From Amorphophallus konjac (Eukaryota; Streptophyta; Magnoliopsida; Alismatales; Araceae), in NCBI GenBank assembly GCA_022559845.1, contig CM040128.1:174088413-174152412 (forward strand): DNA of 64,000 bases, written 5' to 3'. Below are positions 33,320 to 46,093 of the stretch, in pieces; the first letter of the stretch is position 1, and the number at the start of each line of letters is the position of its first letter. The position numbers were made by a program, and so were the translations under genes. Under the pieces are notes generated by a model. The model worked only from the letters and a program-made list of their open reading frames with translations. It was not told the origin of the DNA and ran no database searches.

Positions 33320-35754
33320 ATGGATGCTCGAGGGATGATAGCTGAAGGTCACTCAACAACTAAGCCCCCATTCTTCGATGGATCTAACTACGCATACTGG
33401 AAGAATCGTATGCAAGTGTTTCTGAGGGCTAAGGATTACGAGATCTGGAAGGTTGTCAGCAAGGGACCTTATGAGCTGTCCCGAATGAAGATGTCTGGAC
33501 CAAGGAGGAGATCAGAAGGTCCACGCTGAATTGGAGTGCCGTAAACGCCATCCAGTGCTCTCTGCACCCTACCGAATTCTCCCGCGTGTCAGCCTGCAAA
33601 TCAGCCAAGGAGATGTGGGATGCATTGGAAGTCATTCATGAGGGTACATCTCAAGTAAGAGAGCAGAAGGCCAATCTTCTTGTATCCGAATACGAAGCCT
33701 TCAAGATGAAGCAGAACGAGACCATCAGCGAAATGTATGCTCGGTTGACTGTCATTACCAATGGTCTTAGAGGTCTAGGGAAACCTCAGACAGAATATGA
33801 TGTGGTGAGGAAGATTCTGCGGTCCTTGACTCATGCTTGGCACACAAAAGCTACAGTGATGGAGGAGTCAAGGGATTTACGCAATACAAGAGCTAATGAG
33901 CTGATTGGCTCGCTAATGGCATATGAGATTAATATGCCAAGGACAGAAGAAGCTGAGAGGAAGAAGAAGCCGATAGCGCTGAAGGCTGGTTCAAGCAATT
34001 CCAACAAATCCAGCTCCAGCAGTTCTTCATCATCAGAGGAGAGCCCGAATGAAGAAGATATGACTCGTTCTGAGATGGCCATGATGACCAGAGAGTTCAG
34101 GCGATTTCTCAGAAAAGGAGCAGGACGATTCGGCCAAAAGAAATACAATGGCGGCCGAAAGGATAAAAGGTATAAATCTAAACCTGCTAAGAAAACTGAA
34201 CCTAACGTCTGTTACCAATGCAGAAAACCGGGCCATCTGAAAGCTGACTGTCCAGACAATCAGAAATACAAGGACAAGTCAAAGAAGAAAAATAAGAAAG
34301 GGAGCGTTATGATTAGCACCTGGAGTGATGAAGATGAAGGCTCCTTCAGTAGCAGTTCAGTCAGTGAAGCCGAATCTGAGAAGCCCATTTGTCTCATGGC
34401 AACAGCAACAAGCTCAGAAGATAGAGAAGAGGAATCAGATGAGGTAATCACTAGATTCGATGATTTTACTATCAATAATTGGATAGATGCTTATCATGAC
34501 ATAGCTGATAAGGCAGATGATATCAGAAAAGAGAATAGGCATCTTAGAAGAAAAATTAACTCCATGCAAAATGATACAACTCTGACTGATAAGATTGCAT
34601 GCTTAGATTCTGAGAATAAAGAATTGAAACTCGCATGTTCTGAATTAGACAAAATCAAAAATGAGTTAAAAGCTACTAGGGAAGAGAATGCGAGGCTTGA
34701 AAAAGAAATTGATGAATGGAAGCTGAAAATTCAGAAATGTGAGAGTGAAGTAAAAATTGTTTCTAAAAAATATTAAGCTGTCCTCAATGTAAATAATGAA
34801 CTGAAAAAGTATATTGATGAAATTCAGAAAGACAATGAGGATAAGCTGAAAACCATTGAGAAAATGACCCAAGGAATAGATAATCTAAATGCTTTGTTAG
34901 GGTCAAAAGTTAATTTCATAAAAGAGGGCCTAGGATTTAATTCAAGTGCAACTAAAACCTTTGGAATGAAAACTATTTCATTTGTTGCACAAAAAGAAAA
35001 AGGACCTCTAATTAGCATGAATTCAAACATTTCTGTGAATAAAGCTACTAACCTGAAAAAGATCAGTGCTGAGGAGAAGGGTAAACAAAAAGTCAGTGAG
35101 CCTAGTAGAGCTAGCACATCCAAGCAAAATCCTAGGGCTCAGACTCAGGTTAGGGGTCAACCTACACAGTCTCATAAACCCCAGGTTAAAGTCACTAAGT
35201 CTCCACCATCATCACCACCTCTGAAGAAGACCCAAAACAAACCTATGAATAGGACAGCAGGGTCCAAGGTGCAGGGGAGACAGAATGCTGCTAGGAGTCA
35301 ACCTAAACATTTTTACGAAACTAGAGTTCAGACCTATCACAATGCACAGTCAACCTACTTCAACAGGTCAGATTGGACTAGAACTCCGGGGAGGCATACA
35401 GGTCTTGCATATCAGGCTGCACAATATCAAAGACCTTACACTAGCAATTGGGTTAATGGGTATGGCAACTGGACACCTAGGAACCAACAATTCTTTAGCC
35501 AACCCAGGAACTACTGTGGCCAAAACTTTGTGAACACACCCTGGCCAAGGCACTGGCACAGAAGTAACAACACTGTCAATAATCATGCTGCTGCCAATAA
35601 GAAGAGGAACAACAACAGAAGAAAATCTGTAGGATCCACTGAACAAAATTCATTTAAACAAATGTGGATTCCGAAAGGCCTGCTTTCTTGCTTTGCTTCT
35701 ATTTCATCTGTTATGGAGCCCAATCAGTCTTGGGTTCCAAACCTCTTTACCTAA
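33320..35754 (+). pseudogene. gag: Copia-A gag region, frameshifted
   Basis: The ATG at 33320 opens a gag with FFDGSNYAYWKNRMQVFLRA, the usual copia gag start. A one-base loss at about 33478-33481, in a run of C, shifts the frame; gag then continues in the next frame to 34776. That part has the UBN2-type gag core and a CCHC zinc knuckle, CX2CX4HX4C, at 34210-34251 (CYQCRKPGHLKADC), then Ser/acidic tracts and a Lys/Glu-rich coiled coil (about 34500-34770). A TAA at 34774-34776 interrupts it. The same frame runs on to 35752-35754 as a basic Asn/Gln/Trp-rich tail. Sireviruses have such extended coiled-coil Gags. The last TAA sits at the gag-pol boundary. Confidence 0.9.
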
Positions 35755-38700
35755 TTGTGTATGCAGGTATGCCTGGCAGCCAAGAACAACTTGTGGTACT
35801 TGGATAGCGGCTGCTCCAGGCATATGACAGGCGATAAGGCTAAGTTCTGCATACTGACTGAGAAACTAGGAGGCCTTGTCACCTTTGGAAGCAACACAAA
35901 GGGTAGGATTATTGGATCAGGTAAAATAGGTAAGTGCTCTACCTGCTGCATTGATGATGTTATGCTGGTTGAAGGGTTAGCTTATAATCTACTTAGCATC
36001 TGCCAGTTGTGTGATAAAGGATACACTGTTTTATTTGATTCTCAATGCTGCAAGGTTTTTGAACCTGATTCTGAAAGTGTCAAATTTTCTGGAAAAAGAA
36101 TAAATAATACATACATGATAGATTTAGATGACATTCAACATACTAACCTTTGCCTTACTGCCAGTAGAGAAGACTTAGCATTTTTATGGCATCGTAGGTT
36201 AGGTCATGCTAGTTACACTATTTTGCACAAACTAAATAAGCATGGCATGGTTAAAAGACTTCCTGAAGTTCCTTCAAGAAAGAAAATAAAATATGTGATG
36301 CATGCACTCAATCAAAGATAACTAGAAAGTCATTTAAGTCTAGAACTGAAAATCTATCTTCCAAACCCTATGAGCTGATACACATGGACCTTTTTGGGCC
36401 AACCAGATCTATCAGCTTATCAGGGAGGAGGTATGGGTTTGTCATGGTAGATGACTTTTCTAGATATACTTGGGTTTATTTCTTATCTAATAAGAGTGAT
36501 GCCTTCTCACAATTTCAGGAGTTCTATGTTAAAATAAATCAGAAAATTGAAAACATTTTGACTGATCATGGAGGTGAGTTTGAAAACTCACAGTTTGATG
36601 AATTCTGCAGGTCAAATGGAATCAACCATAGGTACTCCTCACCAAGGACACCTGAGCAGAATGGAGTTGTGGAGAGAAGGAGCAGAACCCTGGTGGAGAT
36701 GGGTCGTACACTCCTTGTTGAAGGTGGTCTACTAAGGAAATTTTGGGCTGAAGCAGTGAACACTGCCTGTTATGTAATTAACAGAGCCATGGTAAGACCT
36801 TCTACCCAGCAAACACCATATGAGATCTTAAAGGGTAAGAAACCTTCTATTGCTCATTTCAAGGTTTTTGGATGTAAATATTTTATTCATATAAATGATA
36901 AAAGAGACCTTGATAAATTTGAACCTAAAGGTGAACCAGGAATCTTTCTTGGTTATTCAGAAAACACCCGAGCATATAGAGTGTACAATCTGAACTCTAA
37001 AACTGTTGAAGAATCTTCACACATAGTTTTTGATGAATCCTTGGTAAATTCTAATGTTGGTCAATGCAGGAATGAGGACAATGGTGAAATTTTGAAGGAA
37101 GGAGATCCTGCAGACAAATCCGAGGATGAAGAAGAACATACAGAGCTTAATGAAGAGGAGCCTACAGTTCAGAGGAAGGTAAATCAAATTCATGATAATC
37201 CAATTGTTAACATTAGATATCTCAAGGATCATCCTGTAGATAATGTAATTGGAAATCTGCATGACCCCCCTAGGACTAGAGGCCACCTGAGAATTCAACA
37301 TGAACTGAATGCTTATGCTTTTGTATCAAACACAGAACCCAAGTCTATTGACTGTGCTCTCCAAGATGTGCATTGGATAAATGCCATGCATGAGGAGCTC
37401 AATCAATTTGACAGGAATAAGGTGTGGCATTTGGTTCCACCTCCTGATCATGAAACAGTCATAGGGACTAAATGGGTGTTTAGAAATAAAACTGATGAAT
37501 CAGGGAATGTTATTAAAAATAAAGCCAGACTTGTAGCTCAGGGGTACAATCAGGAATTTGGAATAGACTTTGAAGAGTCTTTTACCCCTGTAGCTAGGTT
37601 AGAAGCAATCAGAATCTTATTAGCTTATGCATGTTCCCTAGGAATAAATCTTCAGCAGATGGATGTGAAATCTGCTTTTCTGAATGGGAAAATTAATGAG
37701 GATGTCTATGTGAGACAGCCTCCTGGGTTTGAATGTTTAGATTTCTCTAATCATGTTTACAAACTCAATAAAGCTCTCTATGGTTTAAAGCAAGCTCCTA
37801 GAGCTTGGTATGACAGGTTGAGCAAATTCCTCACCGATAAGAATTTCACAAGAGGTATAGTTGATCAAACATTGTTTACCAAGGTGAGTCATCCAGATAT
37901 TCTTATTATTCATATTTATGTGGATGACATTGTGTTTGGGTCAACTAACCCCAAATTGTGTGAGGAATTCTCTCAAATTATGACTGATGAGTTTGAAATG
38001 AGCTCAATGGGTGAGCTCAAATTGTTTCTTGGACTGCAGGTTACACAATCAAAAGATGGCATATTCATTTCTCAGTCCAAGTACATAAAGAATCTATTGA
38101 AGAAGTATAAAATGGACAACCTCAAGGAAATAGCAGCTCCAATGGGTACCTCAACAAATTTAGATGAAGATTCTAAAGGTAAACCAGTGGACCAAAAGCT
38201 ATATAGAGGTATGATCAGATCCCTTATCTATCTTATAGCATCTAGGCCTGATATTCAATTTACAGTGTGTTTATGCTCTAGATTTCAGGCTAGTCCTAAA
38301 GAAACCCATTTTAAAGCTGTGAAAAGGATTTTTAGGTATTTACTAGGCACCCAAGAGTTAGGTCTTTGGTATCCTGCTAAGTGTGAGTTAGAGCTTCTAG
38401 CCTACACTGATGCATGCTATGCTGGGTGTCGAGTAGATAGAAAAAGCACTAGTGACTATTGTCAATTCCTTGGTGGCTGTCTAGTGTCTTGGGCATCTAA
38501 GAAGCAACACACTGTAGCATTATCTACAGCTGAAGCTGAGTATGTTGCAGTATGTAATTGTGCTGCCCAAGTACTTTGGATTAAGCACCAACTGGCTGAT
38601 TATCAGATAAATTTGGGATGTATTCCACTTTTATGTGATAATACTAGTGCTATATGCCTTGCTAAAAATCATGTTCATCATTCTAGGACTAAGCACATAG

Positions 38701-38870
38701 AGATAAAACATCATTTTCTTAGAGATGCTGTAAATAAAAAGGAGATTGAAATGAATTTCATAGAAACTGAAAACCAAATTGCTGATATTTTTACTAAGCC
38801 TCTTGGGAATGAAAGATTTAAATTTCTTAGAAGAGAACTTGGCTTATGTAAATTTCAGCATGATGAATGA
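35755..38870 (+). pseudogene. pol: Copia-A pol: protease, integrase, RT, RNase H, one frameshift
   Basis: The protease carries LWYLDSGCSRHMTG (catalytic DSG) soon after 35755. The pre-integrase zinc finger begins with WHRRLGH; the frame breaks near 36285-36294, just before its CDAC part. From there one frame runs to 38870. Counting from the Met at 36384, the integrase triad is D2, D61 and E97 (DHGGEF, NGVVER), with the expected 35-residue spacing. RT has [11 protein letters not shown] and YVDD at residues 512-515. RNase H has AYTDACYAG and STAEAEY. Every catalytic motif is intact apart from the single shift, so pol is damaged but not old. No env-like frame follows. Confidence 0.95.
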
Positions 38871-40408
38871 TATGTTCAGCTGCCTTGAATAAAATTTCTG
38901 ATTTGGACTTGCATCTGATAGCTTGAATAAACCTGTGGATGTTGAATGTGGCATCACACTCATGATCATCATTGCATATCAGTTAGTCATGATTGTGTCT
39001 AAGCTCTCTCTCATTCAATTCTTGCCATTCATTTGCAAAATTGCATGCATATAGACAGGGGGAGTTTCTGCTAGAAATTCAGAGTGTTTTCAACTTTCTT
39101 GAATTCACTCATCCTTTAATTCTGACTGTCGATTCTGACTTTATGGCAATCTGTTAGTCAGTTCTGATTTCTAAGCAATAGAAAATGGACTTCTTCAGTT
39201 GTAAGAATTTGAATTGCTTAAGGACTGACCTAATGGTTTAAATTTTATAACTTGTTGGAGTTTAAAAATTGCAATCAGTATAGGAGTAAGCTGAAAATTG
39301 ATAAAAACTCTCAACCCTTATCTTATTTCATGTCAGACAAAGCTAATCATATCTGAAATCATGTTAGAGAAGCTAAGTATGTGTATTGTTCTTAAACAAG
39401 TCATTCTGAAACATATAAAGGAGTAAAGGACAGCTAAGAAAGATATTGAAAAACATTAAAAATCATTGCAAAATAAAATTGGCAGAGCAATGACTGGTAA
39501 ATCACTGAGAAACTGAGTGATCCATCAAAGAAGTGGACAACACTTATGTCATGAGGTGTATCAGCTATCTCTGTATAAAATGATCAAAACAGTAGGGTGG
39601 TTTCATTGAGTACCTGGGGGTAACTGACGTCTGATAAACGTGTACCCTCACACAAAAAGGTGTAAATCACTTTTATTGAGTTTGATCATGGCAGAATGGT
39701 CCATTATGTTGAGTATCTAGGGGTATTGGCGTCTGATAAACGTATACCATTATGCAAAAAGATAATGGCACCTGAATGCCCTTAATGAACTTGTATTGAA
39801 AATGCTGCTCCATCGAAAGAAATTTCATGAATGTCAATTTGTTTAATTTCAATACATGACTTGGTAGCTCTCAATCATTTTTTTTTAGACTATGAAAGTA
39901 AGATATTTTGAAACTGACTCTCTCATGCAAATGTGATTCTGGTTTATTGTTTTATCATGCACAGCGAACTTATCTATTGATTGTAGTGCATGAACTCAAA
40001 ATTTTATAGTCTTTAAACTAGCACTCTATCTGAAAGTAGTTTCTAAATTCATATATATGAAGACTCTGTGCTTTAGAATGCTTATTCATGAACTACTTGT
40101 TCAGAATGCCAGTCAGATAACTTCTTGATCTTTTCCTTGCATTCCCTTTCCCTCCTCTTTGTTGATGGCAAAAGGGGAGAATATTGTCTAGGGGGAGAAT
40201 ATGTTGTCGGGGGAGAATATGTTGTCTGAATTCTGAATTCATTTACAGGGGGAGTCTGGGGCAGTAAGTTGCTTGCATTGTGTCGCATGCATTCATAGCA
40301 TCTGCATGTCAATCTGAATAACAAATCATGTTTTTTTATCAAAATACATAAAAATACATCTGTTTGACAGGATGTTGCTATTCTATTTAATAAGGGGTTA
40401 CCATCATC
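38871..40408 (+). other. 3' untranslated region of copia-A
   Basis: No coding frame is supported. It contains a repeated 36-mer-like pair near 39600-39760 (GGGTAACTGACGTCTGATAAACG and GGGTATTGGCGTCTGATAAACG), and purine tracts at about 39056-39065, 40168-40178, 40188-40197, 40206-40215 and 40249-40257 ahead of the PPT itself. Multiple PPT-like runs before the 3' LTR are a known Sirevirus trait. Confidence 0.75.
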
Positions 40409-40422
40409 AAAAAGGGGGAGAT
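40409..40422 (+). promoter_or_regulatory. Polypurine tract of copia-A
   Basis: AAAAAGGGGGAGAT directly before the 3' LTR start TGTTGTGACTCC. Confidence 0.9.
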
Positions 40423-40629
40423 TGTTGTGACTCCTCTGTGTTGATGATGTTGACATTTGCTTCATTTCTTTGGCAACACCTTATCTTAATTGATTGTTTG
40501 TTTTGATTGATTGGCAACAGTTCCTATTTTGATGAAATTGCTTTTATCAGGTTGTCTGTGTACATAATGCAGTCAGAGTCTATATTGTGTTCTGCACACA
40601 CTCACAAGTCTTCACAGTGCTTTGCAGCA

Positions 40630-42580
40630 TGAAACTCTATACATTGGCATACATTGCAGCGTCAACTCATTGCATCATCTTTACATGTGTGTACATTGCA
40701 TCACATCGTTAAAGTCTGCACATCGGCTAAGTGTGTACATTGTCCACCTTAGTTAAAGTCCATTCATTAGACTGTGCATAGTCTATACATTGCCCGTCGT
40801 TGTAGAGTCCATACATCCACAGTGCATTGCATAGTCTATACACTGCACGTTCAAGTTCAAAGTATATACATTGCTGCATTACCTCCTAGAGTGAAGTATG
40901 TACAGCCGAAGCACACATATCAAGTCTATACATTGAGCTACTGTGCAAGTCCACACTTTGGCCTTCAGGCTTGAAAGTCTATACAATGGACTGTGCTTCA
41001 CAAAGTCTATACATTTGTCGGTGGTAAGTATACACAGAGAGCGTCTCATGAAGTATGTACACCACTGTAGCTGCACCGTCTCAGCCACCGTCTCATTCAG
41101 CATCTTAGGCTTGCAAAGTCTATACATTTGTCGGTGGAAAGTATATACATCCATCGTCTCAATTTGCGTCTCATTGGAAGTCCATACAGTGCACTATGCA
41201 TCCTTCGTTGAACTTCAAAGTCTATACATTGAAGCAAAGTCTGTACAGCCATCAGTGATCTTCCAAGTATGTACATCCAACTGTTCATCAAGTCTATACA
41301 TTAGATGTTGTTCTTCAAAGTATGTACATCGCATCATATTGTTCATGCAGTGTCTTGGTGAAGTCTATACATCGTTTCACTGTACAGGTCCATACATTGC
41401 ATTGCATTGGCTAAGTGTGTACATCAGTCTGTCTCTGTTGCGTCTAAGGCTTTGGGCAAAGTCTATACAGACTCCACCGTCTCTTCCAGCGTCTCACGCT
41501 ATCCAAGTCTGTACAGTGTCTGTCTTCATGCATCAGTCAAAGTCTGTACAGCCAGGTACGTCTCATTTAGAGTCTAAGGTAAGTCTGCACATTGGACCTT
41601 CATTCAAAGTCTGTACAGCGTCTCATTCATGCATTGTTCATGAAGTCTATACATTGGACTGTGTCTTCGTGCATCATGTGAAGTGCATACATTGGTCTTC
41701 ATATTCAAAGTCTGTACAGCGTACAGTGCAGCGTCTCATGTATTAGTCTTCGAAGTCTATACATTCATTCACTGTAGCATGACTTCCACCAAGTCTATAC
41801 ATTGGTCGGTGGTAAGTCGTTACATTGGCTTCAAGACTCCGAAGTCTATACATCCATAGTGGATCTCCAAAGTCTGAACATCCGTTCACTTCACTCAAGT
41901 CTATACATTGGAGTCTTTCCCTACGCTTCTAAGGCGAAGCCTATACATTGCCTTTGGGCTTCAAAGTCTATACATCGGCCTTAATCTAAATTCCATACAT
42001 TGGGTGAGGTTCTTCATAGTCTGCACATTGCTTCACAATTTAGCAAGTATGTACAGCCCTTCATATAAACTGAAGTCTATACATCGTGATGTCTTACACA
42101 TTGGCTGATTGAATGATCTCAAAGTCTATACATCCGATTGTTCAGCTTGTGGCCAAGTCTGTACATTGGCCTTCATGCCTCAAGTATATACATTGCTTTT
42201 TCGTTCAAACAAGTCCATACACTGAGCAAGTATACACATTGTGTTTGTCTTGTAAAGTCCATACATTGATGCCTGTACGTCGGCTATAAACTGAAGTCTA
42301 TACACTGCAATGAATATGCTTAAAGCTGATGATCCGATACTCTGTCTGACAGGGATTCTCTATAGGGATTGCTGACATGGCTCGTGATCCCAGGAGGACG
42401 AGGTGATCAGATGATGACACGTAGATAAAGTTGCCTCGGATCTGGCAAATTCCTTGGGCGGGAAAACGTGGAAACCACGCGCCCTTATCCACCTGCTGCC
42501 AGTATATATTGAAGCCTTGGTGTTCAGATGGAGGCAGATCGAAAACTGAAGAGAGCAAAGTCTATACAGCCAGTCTGAAA
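40630..42580 (+). repeat. Dispersed 15-mer motif cluster in copia-A 3' LTR
   Basis: The same series of AAGTCTATACATTGG-type motifs as in the 5' LTR, in the same order and spacing. Single-base differences from the 5' copy include changes inside motif copies (for example AAGTCTGTAC against AAGTATGTAC near 40895). Confidence 0.9.
42503..42510 (+). promoter_or_regulatory. TATA box, copia-A 3' LTR
   Basis: CCAGTATATATTGAAGCC, same as in the 5' LTR. Confidence 0.6.
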
Positions 42581-43312
42581 GCAGCAGAGTGCCATCGATC
42601 CACTGTGAGAAGAGAAACAGAGAAGAAGAAAAAGAGAGAAGAGAAGATCAAGAGAGATGAGCTGAGAGAGCTTGATCGAGAGAGTGAGATTGTGAGAGTT
42701 TTTGTTTGAGAGGTTGTATCTCAGTCTCTTGGTTCAGAAACCAGAGCTGAGCATTGCTCATTCGAGCTACATTCCCATTTGGGTTTTCATTTTCGCTTTG
42801 CTTCTGTCTTTCATTTCCGAATTCCTGTTTCTTCAAGCTGTGAGTCAGCGGATTTGCAGTGGAAGTCTCCATTGGACGGGTTAAGCTGTATTTTCCCCAG
42901 CAGTTACAGAGGATCTGTTCCTCTGGTCGGCAAGCTGTAGTGCCCAGTGAAGCTGTGTATCAGCGGTTGTTGGCCAAGCTGTAGTGCCCAGCAGACGCAA
43001 GCTGTACTGCGCAGCAGTAAGCCATACTCGGTTGAGTGTGGGGTGGACGTAGGTCCTTGACCGAACCACCTAAAAATCGTGGGTGTCTTGTGTTTGTGTG
43101 ATTGTCTATGAATTGTGTGCGACTGGTTGTCTTGTTTACTTTAAGAGCTTGATTCGCTTCTGTTGAAATCTAGTATCAGGGTTAGTGATTTAGCAGATTT
43201 GCCTATATTCCGCATTTGAACCTTACATTGGTTTTTAAATAGGTATTAGATATATTCACCCCCCTCTAGATCCACATTTCGTGGAGATAGACTACGTCCA
43301 TCTAACTCAACA

Positions 43313-43587
43313 CTTCTAAGATCGGCCCTCATTTCATCCCAAGATTCAATGGGTGCTTCCCCTTTAGCTTCTCTCAAACCTACAATGTTCTCCCATTCTT
43401 TCCTAGCTTGGCGCCAGAGCAAACTCTTGGCATAGTTGACTTGGACAAGCCCTGACAGGGTAAACCTCCCAAAGTGTTGCTCTATGGACTTCTCCCATTC
43501 TAGATATATGCTCGGGCGGGATCCATCAAACACAAAGGCTTCTAATGGGCCTAAGAGTGGCGAATATGCCAAGTATGAGGTAGTCAT
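43313..43587 (-). pseudogene. G2 gag fragment, cut by copia-A
   Basis: An ATG at 43585-43587, about 70 bases after the PBS, opens a frame with a Ty3/gypsy-type gag core: FVFDGSRPSIYLEWEKSIEQ, then AKSLLWRQARKEWENIV. It runs into the copia-A 3' LTR after 91 codons at the target duplication. The frame resumes at 22854 on the far side of copia-A. The first ~70 codons are typical of retrotrans_gag; no zinc knuckle is seen in either part. Confidence 0.8.
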
Positions 43588-43655
43588 GATAGTGGACAAG
43601 GGTGATGCATGCAATGGCCCTAGGACAAGACTTAGTAGAGACAAGTCTAGAACTT

Positions 43656-43667
43656 GCTCTGATACCA
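43656..43667 (-). promoter_or_regulatory. Primer-binding site of G2
   Basis: TGGTATCAGAGCAAG on minus, three bases inside the 5' LTR; complementary to initiator tRNA-Met. Confidence 0.9.
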
Positions 43668-43670
43668 ATT

Positions 43671-46088
43671 TGATGTGACACGAACTGGGACCTAAGTGGC
43701 AAGCAAACGCAACGACTAGGCAATGTCACACAAGCGGACTCACTCGCATTTGGCACACTCGGGTCCGTAGGTGGACCGGCAATGGGGTGAGGGTCCGAGG
43801 TTGGACCGATGGTTTCCAAGGATATGACTGACTTGGGGAGGACCCCTAGGGGCCAGGGTTGCCCAAATTCACGGGCGGTCAGCACGCCGAAGGCATGGGT
43901 TGAAGCGTCACTCTCACAACTCACCCGCGGCGACCCCTCAAACATAAGCAAGTTTGGAACGGGCGCTCACTCACCGTCCGACGGAGTTAAGAAGTAATAC
44001 TAATTAAGCAAGATCTACCAAAAAAGGGAGGGGTCCACAAGCTCACCTGATCAGCGTGAAGACGCCGATCCCGGCCGGAGATGATGGCGAGCGGGGAGGC
44101 GTGGGTATGCACCCGAACGCCGCGCCAGTGAAGCTTCAACCTGCTCAAACGTTTACAAAACTACACCCCATGCAAGGGGGGGGGGATCGTGGGGAATGAA
44201 TAATAATGATTACATCTAAACACTACCTCCACACAGGGAGGGGCCTTCAGCCGGCCAAGCGGGGAGGGGAATTCGAGCTAGAAGTGATGAAAGGAAGCCG
44301 ATGACGAATCTGTCCACATTATGGAATCAGGGACCAGCAGTTGAAGATGGCACCTCTATCACCTCTCCTGATTTTTTCTAATGATGGGACCAGTGGGGAA
44401 TTCTTCATAACTGGAACGGGAAAACGTCTGAATTTTTCTGATTTCTTCTGGAGCCAACGCTGGTCTGGGTGGAGGCTCGAACAGGATGGTAGCTTCTCGG
44501 AACTGGCTGCTTCAGGTTTCCAACAGCAGGAAGAAGAGAATGCCACGACCGCTCCCGAACTCAGAATCAGGTGCCGCCAGAGCCGTTGGAACCGTTGACA
44601 AGTTCTCTTCGAAGAAAAACTGGCGGGGAAGCCAAACGTTGTCAGAGAAGACCAGTGGGCTCTGAACTCTAATGAGAGGTTGGTGAAGACTGTGGGGAAG
44701 CAGAACCGCGCACCCGGGGGAGAAAAATGATAACTCCTGGTTCCGGATGCCAAATTGAGCTCTTCTTTTTGGAGGTGAAATAAGACTCATAATAAAAGAC
44801 TTTTGGTGAAGAACTCTTGCTCAGATTCCCAGTAGGATGGCCGCTGTAGATCTTCCACTCTGGTTCTGGTCCTCTGCCTAAGAAGTCTTACGCAGTCGTG
44901 GTAGATCGCCTCCTCCGAACAGCTCCGATCTTGGAAGTCGGCGGGACCACCACCGTTGGAAAGCTGAATGGGTGGCGCTTCCAACGATATATGGTATTCC
45001 CTCTGAAGCTTCCAGGTGAAGACGTGGCAGCCTCTGCAACTGGGAACTCCTCTACTACCTGCGGACTGAAAACTGTAGGGGGGAAATGGGGTATATGGGA
45101 GGGGAAGTGGGGGTGGATGCGTGTGGGGAGAGCCCTGGCTATGAGGGGGTCTAGGAGGGGGTGTTCCAAGGTTTGGATGGGGGAGAATGGGGTCTGGAAG
45201 GTGGTGTTTGCAGTGGGTGAGAGGGGAGAGCTGCGAATTTGGGATGGGTGGGGGAGAGAGAAGGAGAGATCTCTCTCCAAAATTTGAAAATGGACCAATG
45301 TGGTTAATGGGGCTTTGGGGATGGGAAGGGTTGTGTTGGAAAAGGGAAGGGGTGCTTGGGGAGTGGGGAATTCTCCCTTGGGAGATGAGAGGGTGCTTAG
45401 GGAAGGGAGTTGAGTAGGTGGTGGTTGGGTGGTGGAGTTGGGATTGGGGGGGAGGTCTCTTGGAACTAGGGTGGAGTAATGAGGGTGGAGTAGTTGGGAG
45501 GATGAGTAATGAGGGGGAGAGAGAGAGAATTGATGATGTGGAGGAGAGAGAGGGAGGAGAGGAGAGAGAAAGTGGCGCCCTCCTCCTTGAAGAGAGAGAG
45601 AGAAGAGAGAGAAGTGAGATAGAGAGAGAAGGGGAATCCACCCCAATAGAGAGAGAGAGAGAGAGAGGTTTGGAGAATCCACTCCAATATGACACTAGAA
45701 CTCACTTGATTTAAATTGATCATAAAAGGGTTGTTACAAATGAGAGAGGGGAGGGACTATTTATAGACTCCATACTTTTTCTAAGACCAAAATAGCCCTG
45801 ACAAACAAGTAAATGACCAAAGCAGTCCAAGGGAGGGGCGCCCCTGGGCCTAGCCCATTAGTTGGGCCCATTAGCCTATCAAACCAACCATATGACAACT
45901 AACATAGGAAAATGACTCACTAACCTAGGTACATGACTCAAATAAAGGGAAAATTACAATGACATGACTCAAATAAAGTTTGAAAATTACATGACTCGAC
46001 TCAGAAAAATATGACGGACACAATGGAGCTATGCTGGCGAGTAATCGAAGCTGTGGAAAAATGTGAAGGGCGAGAGATGCCCCCATCA
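43671..46088 (-). mobile_element. 5' LTR of G2
   Basis: 2,418 bp, TG...CA, partner of 18315-20719. It includes the GA/CT block (about 45520-45665) and a TATA box CTATAAATAG on minus at 45758-45767. CGGGG follows at 46089. Confidence 0.95.
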
Positions 46089-46093
46089 CGGGG

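Larger units (their letters stand above)
22860..43312 (+). mobile_element. Copia-A: full-length Sirevirus-like Ty1/copia element
   Basis: LTRs start TGTT(A/G)TGACTCC and end CTAACTCAACA. PBS TGGTATCAGAGCC follows the 5' LTR by two bases and AAAAAGGGGGAGAT precedes the 3' LTR. The target duplication is TTTCT (22855-22859) against CTTCT (43313-43317), one mismatch. The order gag, protease, integrase, RT, RNase H is that of copia. A very long gag with coiled coil, a ~1.5 kb 3' untranslated region and several purine tracts before the 3' LTR are Sirevirus traits. It sits inside the G2 gag frame. G1 later split its 5' LTR. LTR copies differ by a few per cent. Confidence 0.95.
40423..43312 (+). mobile_element. 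3' LTR of copia-A
   Basis: 2,890 bp uninterrupted, so it shows the pre-insertion state of the G1 target (AGAGCTGAGCATTGC near 42745-42755). It repeats all landmarks of the 5' copy, with a TATA box at 42503-42510. Confidence 0.95.
18315..46088 (-). mobile_element. G2: non-autonomous gypsy-like element, interrupted by copia-A
   Basis: Both LTRs run TGATGTGACACG...GCCCCCATCA on plus, and the 5-bp duplication CGGGG flanks the whole unit (18310-18314 and 46089-46093). On minus, the 5' LTR is 43671-46088, followed by a PBS TGGTATCAGAGCAAG; the 3' LTR is 18315-20719 with a PPT before it. Without copia-A the interior is only about 2.5 kb. It codes for gag, an unrecognised domain shared with G1, GCPGPP repeats and an integrase C-terminal remnant, with no RT, RNase H or integrase core. 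It needs enzymes from another element to move. Confidence 0.9.
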
